From positions 41,586 to 105,585 of the forward strand of contig JAFECS010000015.1 of assembly GCA_018241965.1 (NCBI GenBank): a stretch of DNA of 64,000 bases. The letters are read 5' to 3'. Position numbers and translations under genes: made by a program. Shown piece by piece: positions 48,210 to 57,959 of the stretch. Source of the stretch: Pseudomonadota bacterium (GTDB taxonomy: Bacteria > Pseudomonadota > Gammaproteobacteria > Berkiellales > Berkiellaceae). A model generated the notes under the pieces. The model searched no databases. It was not told the origin of the DNA and saw only the letters and a list, made by a program, of their open reading frames with translations. Position 1 is the first letter of the stretch. Every line of letters begins with the position of its first letter.

Positions 48210-49945
48210 AAAAGTTATCCTATTTACGTAAGCTCATTCATTTTGCTTATAAAAATAATCCCATTTTGGCAATTTATCCTGTGCTTTCAACTTTTTCTAT
48301 TGTGGCTGAACTGTTAGCCATGATGACTTTATTGCCGCTTTCTGTAATTGCGACCTCGCAACCTTTTAGTGAAAAAGATCCCATTATTAAGATCTTAAAT
48401 TTTATGGGGCTAACGCCTTCTCCAAAAATGTTGATCATGACTTTTTGCCTGTTATTTTTGGTGCGTATTGTTTCCAATGTGGCAAGTCAGGCGATAGCCT
48501 TAAAATATGGTAAAAGAGTTTTATCACAGCTTGCCTCGCAAGCTTTCAGTACCATTGTTAAACATTGTCGTTTAGAAGACATAGAAAAGAAAAGTATTGG
48601 TAATTATATCAGCTTAGCGGGGGATGAATCCTTTCGTGCAAGCACCATTGTGATTGAAATACATCAGTTAATCAGTATTTCTCTTTTAGGATTTTTGTAT
48701 TTCGGGCTTATATTTTGGTTTTCGCCTTATATTGCATTAGGTGTTTTTCTGTTTTTATCATTTTCTTTTCTTTTAATGTGCTCTACTTTTAAAAAAACAC
48801 ATCAATTAGGTATTGCGCAAATTAATCAATCCCAGTCTGCTTCTTCTGTATTTTTAGATGCCTTAAATGGGTTAAGAACAGTTAAATCATTGTTTGCAGA
48901 AGATTTTGTGGTCAATTCCTACAAAAGCAAAATGAAGGATTACACCTCTATATTGTTCAAGATTGATATTATTAATATTTTAATTAAATTTGTGCCTATT
49001 GCACTATTATTCGGGGTATTTGCCTTGTTAATGGTAAGTGATTCTTTGGCAAAATTTAGTTCAAGTGGTGTTAATTTTGCTTTTGTGGTGACGATGATTT
49101 TATTTTTAATGCGCTTTTTCCCCGTTGTTGGTCAAGCACTGAACGTTTTGATGCGTTTAATCGCCGATGCCAAAGCAGCTAGAGATGTGATAGAAATGGT
49201 AGGTTATCAGCCAAAAAATCAATATCCAACAAAAGCGTTGAATGAATCAATAAACGCTTTATCACTTAAAACACTCTCTTTTGCTTATCAAGAAAGTTCC
49301 CCTGTTTTTAGTGAGCTGAATTATCGATTTGTGGCAGGTAAGTCTTATGCCATTATTGGCCCTTCGGGGGTTGGTAAATCAAGCTTATTTAATGTACTTT
49401 CCTTTTTAGCTGAGGTTCAACAAGGGGATATATTAGTCAATAATCATAGCTTTAAAGAGTATGACTTAAACAGTTTGCGTAAAAAGATTATTTTGGTAGA
49501 GCAAGAAAGTGTTATTTTTAACGATACGGTATTAAATAATATCAACTTAGGTGAAGCTCATTCCTTGGAACGCGTCAAGCACGCTTGCAGATTAGCCTGT
49601 ATTGATGAATTTATAGAAACCTTACCTGAGGCCTATCAATTTACATTAAATTATCAAGGCCAAAATTTATCTGGCGGTCAACGGCAACGCATTGGCCTAG
49701 CGCGTGCTATTTTGCGCAACCCCGATGTTATCCTCTTAGATGAAGTGACCAGTGCTTTAGACGAGCAAACAAAGCATACTGTCGTAAAGAATCTCTTAGA
49801 ACATTTCAAGGATAAAATTATTATTTTTATTACCCATGATCAAGCCGTTGTACAGTTGGTAGATACAGTGCTGTGTTTTGAGAATAAACAGTTAAGCCAA
49901 AAGAAGACCCTTGACTTAGAGTTGAATGTAGGGATGGCAGGCTGA
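48206..49945 (+). CDS. ABC transporter, fused permease and ATPase (flippase-like)
   Basis: A 579-aa half-transporter. About six membrane helices (residues 15-310) are followed by a nucleotide-binding domain with Walker A 'GPSGVGKSS', signature 'LSGGQRQRIGLARAIL' and Walker B 'VILLDEVTS'. The layout is that of MsbA and PglK, which flip lipid-linked sugars across the inner membrane. As the last gene of the Pse operon it may export the finished lipid-linked glycan. No Wzx or Wzy was found in the window. It overlaps the acyltransferase gene by ATGA. Confidence 0.86.
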   Translation: MKKLSYLRKLIHFAYKNNPILAIYPVLSTFSIVAELLAMMTLLPLSVIATSQPFSEKDPIIKILNFMGLTPSPKMLIMTFCLLFLVRIVSNVASQAIALKYGKRVLSQLASQAFSTIVKHCRLEDIEKKSIGNYISLAGDESFRASTIVIEIHQLISISLLGFLYFGLIFWFSPYIALGVFLFLSFSFLLMCSTFKKTHQLGIAQINQSQSASSVFLDALNGLRTVKSLFAEDFVVNSYKSKMKDYTSILFKIDIINILIKFVPIALLFGVFALLMVSDSLAKFSSSGVNFAFVVTMILFLMRFFPVVGQALNVLMRLIADAKAARDVIEMVGYQPKNQYPTKALNESINALSLKTLSFAYQESSPVFSELNYRFVAGKSYAIIGPSGVGKSSLFNVLSFLAEVQQGDILVNNHSFKEYDLNSLRKKIILVEQESVIFNDTVLNNINLGEAHSLERVKHACRLACIDEFIETLPEAYQFTLNYQGQNLSGGQRQRIGLARAILRNPDVILLDEVTSALDEQTKHTVVKNLLEHFKDKIIIFITHDQAVVQLVDTVLCFENKQLSQKKTLDLELNVGMAG

Positions 49946-49964
49946 AAATTCTTAAATTAAAATG

Positions 49965-50011
49965 TTGATATAATATTACATCAACATTATCTTGATATAA
50001 TATTATATCAA
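49965..50011. repeat. Tandem AT-only palindromes between convergent genes
   Basis: A 20-bp palindrome, TTGATATAATATTATATCAA, lies at 49992-50011 and is perfect. A second copy at 49965-49984 differs at one base. Their starts are 27 bases apart. Each centre carries TATAAT on both strands. They lie between the 3' ends of the ABC gene and the SGNH gene and have no U-tract terminator form. Confidence 0.7.
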
Positions 50012-50046
50012 CTTTAGTTTTCAAGTTGGTTTGCAGGGATTCTAAT

Positions 50047-51237
50047 TCAGGAGGATTGTCTCTTACAGCCAATTTTTAAATAATCCACTTCATTTTGTGA
50101 TGTGATATCTTTGTTTGGCACCATGCTAAGAGACTCATACTTTAAAATAGCGTGGTGAATGTAATCTAGATTAAGCGCTTTTTCTAAAATTTTACTTTCA
50201 TCCTGCTTTGCTATGCTAAGCAATATTTTCAAATACAGTGTTTCTCCGCCATGACAACCGTCTAAAAATTGACAATCCGTAGCGGCTAATGTGTTGGCAT
50301 TGTGAAAATGATACACACCATTTTGTACGCTGTTCATTTTGTTTAAAAATTCATCTATGTGGGCATATTGGGCTTTGTTTTCACTGATTTTCTTTAAAAC
50401 CGTAGGCGCCATTGGCGGTATAAAGACATAAGTTTTAATGCCTGCGGTTGTAAGCTTGTTTATAAGCGCATTTAGCCTTTGTAGATGCAGCTCTTTAAAT
50501 TCCAGAGAGTGTGTATAAAATCCTTTGCTTTCACTGATAAGTGATAACGTTTCTTTAAATTGAATATCAGTTGATTGTACTAGACCTGTCGTGATGCCAG
50601 TGTGGTAATAAGAGCCATCTTTGGCAAAACCTTCGTTGGCAAGGGTTGCTTTTAGGCCAAGATGTTTTTGCTCTTTATTAATAGAAAATGTAAATAAGGA
50701 TTTAAGATAAAAATCCCAGGAGATCTTTCCTTCATAAAGCCACACAAAAGGTTTAAGCAGTAGGTTGATTGAAATGGTGGCTGCATCTTTAGGCGGAACG
50801 TAGTAATTAATATTTTCATGGGTGGGTTCAAAAAACCACCAATAATCTAAGGCGAGTATCACTATTTTAGGCCGATGAATTTTTAGTAATTCATCTACTA
50901 GCACATATCCCTGATCAACGCTATTCATCGCGCGACTTAGGTTAAGAAATTTTGCTGAGAACTGATTTTGCCTAAAAGGCATTACTCTGGAAGAGCCAAG
51001 GGCAACAATTTCTGGCTTGGCGGTTTTATATAAGGCCAGCTTATAGGGAAAGGTTAAATCATGGGTAGCAAAGGCGGCCAGCTGAATTTTATCTGAAGAT
51101 TGTAAGGCAGCAACTTTTTCAGGCGCAGCAAATTCCCCGATATTGTACAAAAACAAACCGTTAATGCCGCAAGGCAGTGATAATACTAAAAGCGCAAGGC
51201 AGAATACCTGTAGATATTTTTTATAGTGCATAATCAA
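50047..51237 (-). CDS. SGNH-like periplasmic protein paired with MBOAT
   Basis: A 396-aa protein with an N-terminal membrane anchor (about 8-30). The SGNH-type elements 'ALGSSRVMPF' (Ser) and 'CQFLDGCHGG' (Asp/His) are visible. Such proteins, like AlgJ/AlgX and DltD, accompany MBOAT acyltransferases and move acyl groups onto exported polysaccharides. The ATG overlaps the MBOAT stop. Together the pair probably O-acylates the glycan outside the cytoplasm. Confidence 0.78.
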   Translation of the reverse strand: MIMHYKKYLQVFCLALLVLSLPCGINGLFLYNIGEFAAPEKVAALQSSDKIQLAAFATHDLTFPYKLALYKTAKPEIVALGSSRVMPFRQNQFSAKFLNLSRAMNSVDQGYVLVDELLKIHRPKIVILALDYWWFFEPTHENINYYVPPKDAATISINLLLKPFVWLYEGKISWDFYLKSLFTFSINKEQKHLGLKATLANEGFAKDGSYYHTGITTGLVQSTDIQFKETLSLISESKGFYTHSLEFKELHLQRLNALINKLTTAGIKTYVFIPPMAPTVLKKISENKAQYAHIDEFLNKMNSVQNGVYHFHNANTLAATDCQFLDGCHGGETLYLKILLSIAKQDESKILEKALNLDYIHHAILKYESLSMVPNKDITSQNEVDYLKIGCKRQSS

Positions 51238-52790
51238 AATTTATAATATAAAAACTCACTGGGGTGAGAAAGTAAGGTTAAACAAATAAAAGCCAATAGA
51301 CTCAAAAATAATGCCCATAAAACAGTAGGCTTAAAAGCCACACTTAAGGTTCTTTGGTTGCCGAAATATTCTTGTTTAATGGGATAATAGTTATTCATAA
51401 AAGCTATGGTATTAGGAAAGCTAAAACAAACTATCACAGCAGCAGTTAGCATCAATAAGGCTTCTTGCCATTGAAATAAAAGATGATGAAACATGCCGTT
51501 AGCTATAAATAGTGAAGACAAGCTAAATTGCTCTAGGTAAACAGTGAGTCTGGCAGGAAGTTGAATGCCTGCACTCCCTGACATTGCTTGATACATTCTC
51601 ATTGCGCTTTCAAAATTTTCTGCTCTAAATAAAACCCAGGCAAACACCACACTCAAAAAGGTCAGAACGTGACAGGCATAGCGATATGAAAGCAGGTGGC
51701 TGAAATTTAGCTTGCTGTTTTTATAAATTTGTTGCCATAAATGATTAACAATTAAATAAGCACCATGGAGCGCTCCCCAGAGAATGAAATTTAACCCCGC
51801 GCCGTGCCATAAACCGCCCAGTAACATGGTCAGCATCAGATTTTTATAACGATTAAAGGTGCCATGCTTATTTCCACCCAGTGGAATATATAAATAGTCT
51901 CTTAAGAACCGGGAAAGGGTAATATGCCATCTTCGCCAAAAGTCTATAATGTTGGCTGCTTTATAAGGGGAATTAAAATTGATAGGTAGGTTGATGCCAA
52001 ATAACTTAGCAAGGCCTATAGCCATATCTGAATAGCCTGAAAAATCAAAATAGAGCTGAAAGCTGTAACAAAGTGCGCCGGTCCATCCTTCCCAAAAGGT
52101 GGGGATCTCACCCATGGCTGCAAGTTTAAAAACTTGATCAGCAATAGGAGCAAGGTTGTCGGCTATACCCACTTTTTTAAATAATCCAATAATAAAAATA
52201 GTTAAGCCTATACTGATATTTTTGGGCCTAAAAATTAACACGCGTTTATTATCAAGTTGAGGGATCATCTCTTGATGATGCACAATGGGGCCGGCAATCA
52301 ATTGTGGGAAAAAGGTGTTAAACAGAAAATAGGTTAACAAGGGAGGGATCTTTGCTTTGCCTTGGTATAAATCGACCAAAAACGCAATTTGTTGAAAAGT
52401 AAAAAATGATATCGCCAGTGGCAGCACAATATCTAAGTGCGTAAATTGTTTGGCAAAAGCAACGTTGACAGAGTCAATCAGAAAATTTGTATATTTATAG
52501 AATATTAACAATGAAAGATTAAAGACAATGCCGCCTATTAGCCAGCTTTTGGAGACTTTGGGATGCTCGCTGAGCTTGGCTATTATTCTTGTGCCTATAA
52601 AATAGTTGGCGGTAATCGAAAAAAGCAGTAAAAAAAGAAATTTATAAGCCCACCAGGAATAGAAAAAAAGTGAAGCGACCACGAGCCAGAGCATGGCCAG
52701 TTGGTACTTTTGGACTTTTCCTAAAGCGTAGAAAACAAGGAAGGTAATGGGTAAAAAGACCAAGATAAACTGATAAGAATTAAAGAGCAT
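51234..52790 (-). CDS. MBOAT O-acyltransferase, AlgI-like
   Basis: A 518-aa membrane-bound O-acyltransferase with about ten helices. The hallmarks are 'YFDFSGYSDMAIGLAKLFGI', 'WRRWHITLSRFLRDYLYIPLGG', 'LWHGAGLNFILWGALHGAYL' with the invariant His, and a typical N-terminus. AlgI-like enzymes pass acetyl groups across the inner membrane to a periplasmic partner. The gene starts opposite the glycan operons, with its own promoter in 52791-53013. It forms a pair with the SGNH gene. Confidence 0.92.
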   Translation of the reverse strand: MLFNSYQFILVFLPITFLVFYALGKVQKYQLAMLWLVVASLFFYSWWAYKFLFLLLFSITANYFIGTRIIAKLSEHPKVSKSWLIGGIVFNLSLLIFYKYTNFLIDSVNVAFAKQFTHLDIVLPLAISFFTFQQIAFLVDLYQGKAKIPPLLTYFLFNTFFPQLIAGPIVHHQEMIPQLDNKRVLIFRPKNISIGLTIFIIGLFKKVGIADNLAPIADQVFKLAAMGEIPTFWEGWTGALCYSFQLYFDFSGYSDMAIGLAKLFGINLPINFNSPYKAANIIDFWRRWHITLSRFLRDYLYIPLGGNKHGTFNRYKNLMLTMLLGGLWHGAGLNFILWGALHGAYLIVNHLWQQIYKNSKLNFSHLLSYRYACHVLTFLSVVFAWVLFRAENFESAMRMYQAMSGSAGIQLPARLTVYLEQFSLSSLFIANGMFHHLLFQWQEALLMLTAAVIVCFSFPNTIAFMNNYYPIKQEYFGNQRTLSVAFKPTVLWALFLSLLAFICLTLLSHPSEFLYYKF

Positions 52791-53013
52791 AACTTAATAC
52801 TTCAGTCTTAGATGATGTTGCATGAGAACTCTTTTGGCCGTCTTTGCTAATGAGCGAATTTTACCGCTATTACCCACAAAAACAAGTTAAAAACCTGCCA
52901 GCTATTTTGATCCTATGTTAACATTTGCGTAAATTTTGATTTGAATGTAAGTTTGTTGCTAAGTTAACATATTATTTGTGTTTTAACTAACTACAAATTG
53001 TTTAGGGCAGGCC
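52791..53013. other. Divergent promoter region
   Basis: AT-rich gap between the MBOAT gene (minus) and the second glycan operon (plus). The octamer GTTAACAT occurs twice as a direct repeat (52917-52924 and 52963-52970), the first within the palindrome ATGTTAACAT. A -10 candidate TATTAT is at 52970-52975, with no convincing -35. Confidence 0.35.
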
Positions 53014-53913
53014 ATGCAAAACGCTCCCATATGCTTATTTGTTTATAATCGTTTATGGCATACCCAACAAACGGTTAGCTCGTTATTGCAAAATGACTTA
53101 GCCAAAGAAAGTGATCTCTTTATTTTTGCCGATGGCCCTAAAAACCAAGAACAAGCCCCCGCTGTAAAAGCGGTTCGCGATTGGTTAGAAACAGTAGAGG
53201 GTTTTAAATCCATTCAAATGATTAAGCAAGAGACCAATTTAGGCCTTGCCCAGTCTATTATTAGCGGCGTGACTAAAATCATTAATACGTATGGCAAAGC
53301 CATTATCATTGAGGATGATCTTCTGCTGTCCCCCTATTTTTTGAGCTATATGAACCAAGGCCTAGCCTTGTACGAAAATGATAGCAAAGTCGCTTCCATC
53401 CATGGTTACACCTTTCCTTTTAAAACAGCCTTACCAGATACTTTTTTTCTCAAAGGCGCAGATTGCTGGGGCTGGGCCACGTGGAAAAGAGCATGGGATA
53501 AATTCGAAAGTGATGGCCAAAAATTACTGGTTAAGCTCAAAGAAAAAAAATTAGGCTATGAATTTGATTTTGATAATACCCAGCCCAATATCCAAATGCT
53601 TAAAGATCAAATAGCTGGGAAAAATAATTCATGGGCTATCAGATGGAATGCCAGCGCCTTTATTCATGACATGGTCACATTGTATCCAGGAATGAGTTTA
53701 GTGAGAAATATCGGCTTTGATAACTCTGGCATGCATTGCGTGGCCACCAATATGTATGATGTCACGATAAGTCAGGCGCCAGTGAAGCTTGAGCGGCTTG
53801 CCATTGTTAAAAACGAACAAGCCTATCAAGTGTATGTGAAATATTTTAAGAGTTTAGCGGAGCCTTTACATAAAAAGTTAATCAGAAAAACCAAAGCGTT
53901 ATTTGTTTCTTAA
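53014..53913 (+). CDS. Glycosyltransferase, GT-A fold
   Basis: A 299-aa protein. The N-terminus 'PICLFVYNRLWHTQQTVSSLL', the acidic 'FADGPK' and 'IIIEDDLLLSPYFLSYM' (metal-binding E-D-D) resemble GT2/GNT-I-like transferases. The pattern 'GADCWGWATWKRAWDKF' is frequent in O-antigen cluster enzymes of this kind. It is first in a nine-gene operon with close spacing. Donor and acceptor are unknown. Confidence 0.8.
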   Translation: MQNAPICLFVYNRLWHTQQTVSSLLQNDLAKESDLFIFADGPKNQEQAPAVKAVRDWLETVEGFKSIQMIKQETNLGLAQSIISGVTKIINTYGKAIIIEDDLLLSPYFLSYMNQGLALYENDSKVASIHGYTFPFKTALPDTFFLKGADCWGWATWKRAWDKFESDGQKLLVKLKEKKLGYEFDFDNTQPNIQMLKDQIAGKNNSWAIRWNASAFIHDMVTLYPGMSLVRNIGFDNSGMHCVATNMYDVTISQAPVKLERLAIVKNEQAYQVYVKYFKSLAEPLHKKLIRKTKALFVS

Positions 53914-53922
53914 GGTAATATC

Positions 53923-54621
53923 ATGCTCAAGAAACTTTATCAGTACATCACTTCCCCCGATAATGAAAAAGAAAAGTTACTAGCCTTTGTGGATAAAATT
54001 GCAAAGTCCAACAAAACTAAAATTTTAGATGTGGGTTGCGGCTATGGTCGCTATCTTAAACCTTTACAATCTAAAGGCTATGATATTGTAGGGGTTGATA
54101 AAAACGAAGCTATTGTAAATGAAAATAAAAAAAATGGGCTAAACTGCATTTCTTTAGAGGCATTGCAAGAAATGAATGTTTCTTTTGATCTTATTATTTG
54201 TGCTCATATCATTGAACATTTTACCCCAACTGAATTATTTTCATTTTTAGACTATTACTTATCTAAGCTTAATAAAGGTGGGTACCTTATTATTGCTACC
54301 CCGCTTTATACGCACTATTTTTACGATGATTTTGATCATGTGAAACCTTACCACCCAGAAGGGTTGCAAATGGTTTTTGGGGGCAAAGACAGCCAAGTGC
54401 AATATACTTCAGACCAGCATATGGTGTTACGAGATATTTGGTTTAGAAAAAGTCCCATGGTGAGTGCATTTCATCGCGCAAAATATTTTAAATCGCCGAT
54501 GACCAGAGTGTTACAGCTAAAAGATTTGCTGATGTCCTTACTCTATAGGGTAAGCTTGGGATTTATTGGCAAGAAAGATGGATGGATAGGTGTTTTCCAG
54601 AAATCAGAAGGTTATAGATGA
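53923..54621 (+). CDS. SAM-dependent methyltransferase
   Basis: A 232-aa class I methyltransferase. The SAM loop is 'ILDVGCGYGRYLKPL', the acidic residue is in 'GVDKNEAIV', and motif IV is 'LIICAHIIEHF'. It lies between two glycosyltransferases and overlaps the next gene by ATGA, so it likely methylates a glycan residue. Confidence 0.82.
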   Translation: MLKKLYQYITSPDNEKEKLLAFVDKIAKSNKTKILDVGCGYGRYLKPLQSKGYDIVGVDKNEAIVNENKKNGLNCISLEALQEMNVSFDLIICAHIIEHFTPTELFSFLDYYLSKLNKGGYLIIATPLYTHYFYDDFDHVKPYHPEGLQMVFGGKDSQVQYTSDQHMVLRDIWFRKSPMVSAFHRAKYFKSPMTRVLQLKDLLMSLLYRVSLGFIGKKDGWIGVFQKSEGYR

Positions 54622-55613
54622 ACTACTGCACCTTGTTTAACAGCCAATATCTATCCCGAGGCTTAGCGTTGTATTATTCCTTAGTTGCATGTGCGAAGGA
54701 TTTTCATCTGACTATCTTTGCTTTTGATGATGCTGCTTTTGATATTTTAACTAGGCTTGAGCTATCGCGTGCAACCATTATTTCACTCAAAGAGTTTGAA
54801 TCGCAAGAATTGCTAGCCGTAAAACCCTCTAGAACGATAGCGGAGTATTGTTGGACTTGTACCTCCTCAGTTATTTTATATTGCCTAGAAAAACTTAAAT
54901 TCAAAGAAGTTTGTTATTTAGATGCGGATCTTTACTTTTGGCAAGACCCCATCGTTTTAATACAGGAAGCCAAAGCGCATTCTATATTGATCACCGAACA
55001 TCGTTATACAAAACAGTATGACAATGTTGATTTGTCTGGAAAATATTGTGTTCAATTTATGTATTTTAAAAACGATCAATATGGCTTAGAAGCATTATAT
55101 TGGTGGAAAGCGGCCTGCCTAAAGTGGTGTTATAACCGAGTGGAAGAGGGTAAGTTTGGCGATCAAAAATATTTGGATGATTGGTTAGAGCGTTTTGAAA
55201 AAGTAAAAGTGTTAGCGCATTTAGGCGGCGGGGTCGCGCCTTGGAATGTGCAGCAATATGATATTGAACCTGAAAACAAAATTGTAAAATGTGTTGAGCG
55301 TCAAAGTGGCCACCCGTTTGATTTAGTATTTTATCACTTTCATGGGGTAAAATTTATAAATGAGTATATCGATTTAGGTGGTTACAAACTTTCAAATCAA
55401 GTTAAAAATGTTATTTATAAGCCCTATATTAAGGCATTATTGAACATTGAAATACAATTAAAAGAACATTCCAGGTTACAGGAAATAATCAAGACCATTA
55501 ATCTTCATTGTAAATTGCTAAAATCTTTTTCAATAATGGACCATTTGCGCAGAATAAAAAATAGCTTTGCAGGAAATAATAATTATTATTCGTTGGATTA
55601 TTTTAGAGGTTAA
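54618..55613 (+). CDS. Glycosyltransferase with D-x-D motif (GT8-like)
   Basis: A 331-aa protein. It opens with 'YCTLFNSQYLSRGLALYYSL', then 'VCYLDADLYFWQDP' with the metal-binding D-A-D, and later 'KFGDQKYLDDW', all features of GT8 and related retaining transferases. It sits between a methyltransferase and fdtA. Its donor could be the dTDP-amino sugar made by the next four genes. Confidence 0.78.
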   Translation: MNYCTLFNSQYLSRGLALYYSLVACAKDFHLTIFAFDDAAFDILTRLELSRATIISLKEFESQELLAVKPSRTIAEYCWTCTSSVILYCLEKLKFKEVCYLDADLYFWQDPIVLIQEAKAHSILITEHRYTKQYDNVDLSGKYCVQFMYFKNDQYGLEALYWWKAACLKWCYNRVEEGKFGDQKYLDDWLERFEKVKVLAHLGGGVAPWNVQQYDIEPENKIVKCVERQSGHPFDLVFYHFHGVKFINEYIDLGGYKLSNQVKNVIYKPYIKALLNIEIQLKEHSRLQEIIKTINLHCKLLKSFSIMDHLRRIKNSFAGNNNYYSLDYFRG

Positions 55614-55615
55614 CG

Positions 55616-55978
55616 ATGGCGCATATTATAGAATTACCAACACGCACAGATAGCCGTGGCTCGTTAACCGTGTTAGAAAAAGCATTGCCTTTTCAAATGA
55701 AGCGTCTTTATTGGATATATGATTTAAATCATGAGCCACGAGGCAAACATCGCCATAAAACCACATGGCAAGGCATGATCTGTTTGCAAGGTGAATGCGA
55801 AGTGCTGGTTAAAAAAGAGCAACAAGAACATATTTTTGTCTTAAATAAACCTAACGAAGTACTGATTTTAGAACCACAAGATTGGCATGAAATGAGAGCA
55901 TTTAAGCAAACGCCCATTTTGTTGGTGGTTGCATCTGAGTATTTTGATGCCGATGATTATATTAACGAGCCATTATAA
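55616..55978 (+). CDS. fdtA: dTDP-4-oxo-6-deoxyglucose 3,4-ketoisomerase (FdtA/QdtA family)
   Basis: A 120-aa cupin-fold ketoisomerase of the WxcM-like family. The active-site histidines lie in '[17 protein letters not shown]', with 'EPQDWHEM' later. It moves the keto group from C4 to C3 of the RmlB product. Whether the product is the galacto form (FdtA) or gluco form (QdtA) cannot be read from sequence by eye. It is followed at once by the matching aminotransferase. Confidence 0.88.
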   Translation: MAHIIELPTRTDSRGSLTVLEKALPFQMKRLYWIYDLNHEPRGKHRHKTTWQGMICLQGECEVLVKKEQQEHIFVLNKPNEVLILEPQDWHEMRAFKQTPILLVVASEYFDADDYINEPL

Positions 55979-57087
55979 TGAAAAAAAGTGTTGAATATGA
56001 AAATTTAGCAAAACTAAATGCGCCTTTTTTTGAAGCGTATCAACAAAGTTTTCAAGCGGTGATGCAATCAGGTTGGTATATCCTGGGAACACAAGTCAAA
56101 AGCTTTGAAGAAGATTTTGCAAAATATCATAACGCCAAATATTGTGTTGGCCTAGCTTCTGGGTTAGACGCGCTTATTCTTGCCTTACAAGCACTAGATT
56201 TACCTCCCGCATCTGAAGTGATTGTGGCCGCCAATGCATATGTGGCTTGCATTTTAAGTATTATAAAAGCAGGACTAAAGCCTGTGTTGGTGGAGCCAGG
56301 CGAAGATGGCAATATTGATGTAAGTAAAATTGAATCGCACATCACACCATACACTAAAGTCATTATGCCAGTGCATTTATATGGTCATCCTTGTGAAATG
56401 GAAGTGATTACTTCCTTAGCCCAAAAATATCAACTCCACATCGTCGAAGATTGCGCCCAAGCCCATGGGGCGCGCTATTTTGATAAAAAGGTAGGCACCT
56501 TTAGCACTATTGCGGCATTTAGTTTTTATCCAACAAAAAATTTGGGTGCCTTAGGCGATGCTGGGGCGGTGCTCACCAACGATGAAAACTTGGCAGTTAA
56601 GCTCAAAGCACTGCGCAACTATGGCTCGCACGTTAAATACCATAATGATTACATCGGCATGAATTCAAGGTTAGATGAAGTCCAAGCTGGGTTTTTAAAA
56701 GTAAAACTGAAAGCCCTAGATCATATTAACCAACATAAACGGGTGCTTGCAGCCATATATGATAAACTGCTTGACCAAAGATACCTCAAGCCTAAAGTCA
56801 AAGAAGGCTTTTTTGATGTTTTTCATATCTATAATGTGCACGCACAAAACAGAGATAAACTAAGAGTATATTTAAAAGAGCACGGTGTAACCACCGAGGT
56901 CCATTATCCGGTTGCGCCATATAGGCAAAAAGCCTTAGCAGGCATATTTACGCAAGAGGCTTTTCCTGTGAGTGATAAGTGGCATGCCACCACCCTAAGT
57001 TTACCTATTTCCTATTTTCACACGCTTGACGATATTGCCTATGTTTGTGACCTCATGAATACATTTATACAAAGAGAAAACACATGA
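55978..57087 (+). CDS. fdtB: dTDP-3-amino-3,6-dideoxyhexose transaminase
   Basis: A 369-aa DegT/DnrJ/EryC1-family aminotransferase. The PLP lysine is in '[15 protein letters not shown]', the cofactor Asp is in '[11 protein letters not shown]', and '[12 protein letters not shown]' is conserved. It aminates C3 of the 3-keto sugar made by the ketoisomerase. The start overlaps fdtA by one base and the end overlaps rmlA. No acetyltransferase (FdtC) follows directly. Confidence 0.9.
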   Translation: MKKSVEYENLAKLNAPFFEAYQQSFQAVMQSGWYILGTQVKSFEEDFAKYHNAKYCVGLASGLDALILALQALDLPPASEVIVAANAYVACILSIIKAGLKPVLVEPGEDGNIDVSKIESHITPYTKVIMPVHLYGHPCEMEVITSLAQKYQLHIVEDCAQAHGARYFDKKVGTFSTIAAFSFYPTKNLGALGDAGAVLTNDENLAVKLKALRNYGSHVKYHNDYIGMNSRLDEVQAGFLKVKLKALDHINQHKRVLAAIYDKLLDQRYLKPKVKEGFFDVFHIYNVHAQNRDKLRVYLKEHGVTTEVHYPVAPYRQKALAGIFTQEAFPVSDKWHATTLSLPISYFHTLDDIAYVCDLMNTFIQRENT

Positions 57088-57959
57088 AAGGAATTATTTT
57101 AGCCGGAGGCAGCGGCAGCAGACTTGCGCCACTTACTAATGTAGTTTGTAAGCAACTATTACCTATATATGACAAACCGTTAGTCTATTATCCCTTATCA
57201 GTTTTGATGTTAGCAGGTATTCGTGAAATTTTAATTATTACCACACCGCGCGACAAGTGTGCTTTTGAGGCCTTATTTAAAGATGGCGCTCATTTAGGGT
57301 TAAAGATCTCTTATCAAGTACAGGATAAACCAAGAGGGATCCCCGAGGCGTTTATTTTAGGTGAAAGTTTTATAGACAATAAACCGGTCTGTTTAATTTT
57401 AGGCGATAATATTTTTTATGGCGAAGGATTGCCGGCGTATTTAAAAAACCTGACCAGCTTACAAACCGGCGCATGTTTGTTTGGGTATTATGTGAAAGAT
57501 CCAGAACGATATGGTGTAGCTGAAATTAACGACGAAGGTAAAGTGTTAAGCATTGAGGAAAAACCCAAAAATCCTAAATCCAATTATGCGATAACGGGGT
57601 TGTACTTTTATGATAACCAAGTCGTTACGCTTGCCAAACAACTAAAACCCTCAAAGCGTGGCGAATTAGAGATCTCTGATCTGAATAATGAATATCTCAA
57701 ACAAAATAATTTGCATCTTGAGATTATGGGGCGTGGTATGGCCTGGCTGGATACCGGAACCCATGAAAGCTTGCATGATGCTAGTAAGTTTGTAGAGGTG
57801 ATTGAATCAAGGCAGGGTTTAAAGATAGCCTGCATTGAAGAAATTGCTTATCGATTAAAATATATTTCAAAAGCGCAATATCTTCAATTAATTGAAGAAT
57901 ATCCGCAAAGCCAATATAGAGCCTATTTAGAAAGTCTTTTGACAAGAGAGTTTGTATAA
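57084..57959 (+). CDS. rmlA: Glucose-1-phosphate thymidylyltransferase
   Basis: A 291-aa nucleotidyltransferase with the unaltered loop '[11 protein letters not shown]', '[17 protein letters not shown]' and 'GDNIFYG'. It makes dTDP-glucose, the entry compound for the dTDP-sugar branch. It overlaps fdtB by ATGA and is directly followed by rmlB. Length and motifs are standard. Confidence 0.97.
   Translation: MKGIILAGGSGSRLAPLTNVVCKQLLPIYDKPLVYYPLSVLMLAGIREILIITTPRDKCAFEALFKDGAHLGLKISYQVQDKPRGIPEAFILGESFIDNKPVCLILGDNIFYGEGLPAYLKNLTSLQTGACLFGYYVKDPERYGVAEINDEGKVLSIEEKPKNPKSNYAITGLYFYDNQVVTLAKQLKPSKRGELEISDLNNEYLKQNNLHLEIMGRGMAWLDTGTHESLHDASKFVEVIESRQGLKIACIEEIAYRLKYISKAQYLQLIEEYPQSQYRAYLESLLTREFV

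Noticed and set aside
49830..50072. 80-aa minus-strand ORF with repeated VD-IILYQ peptide
   Set aside because: The peptide repeat comes only from the 27-base spacing of the two AT-only palindromes. The frame also covers the end of the ABC gene in antisense.
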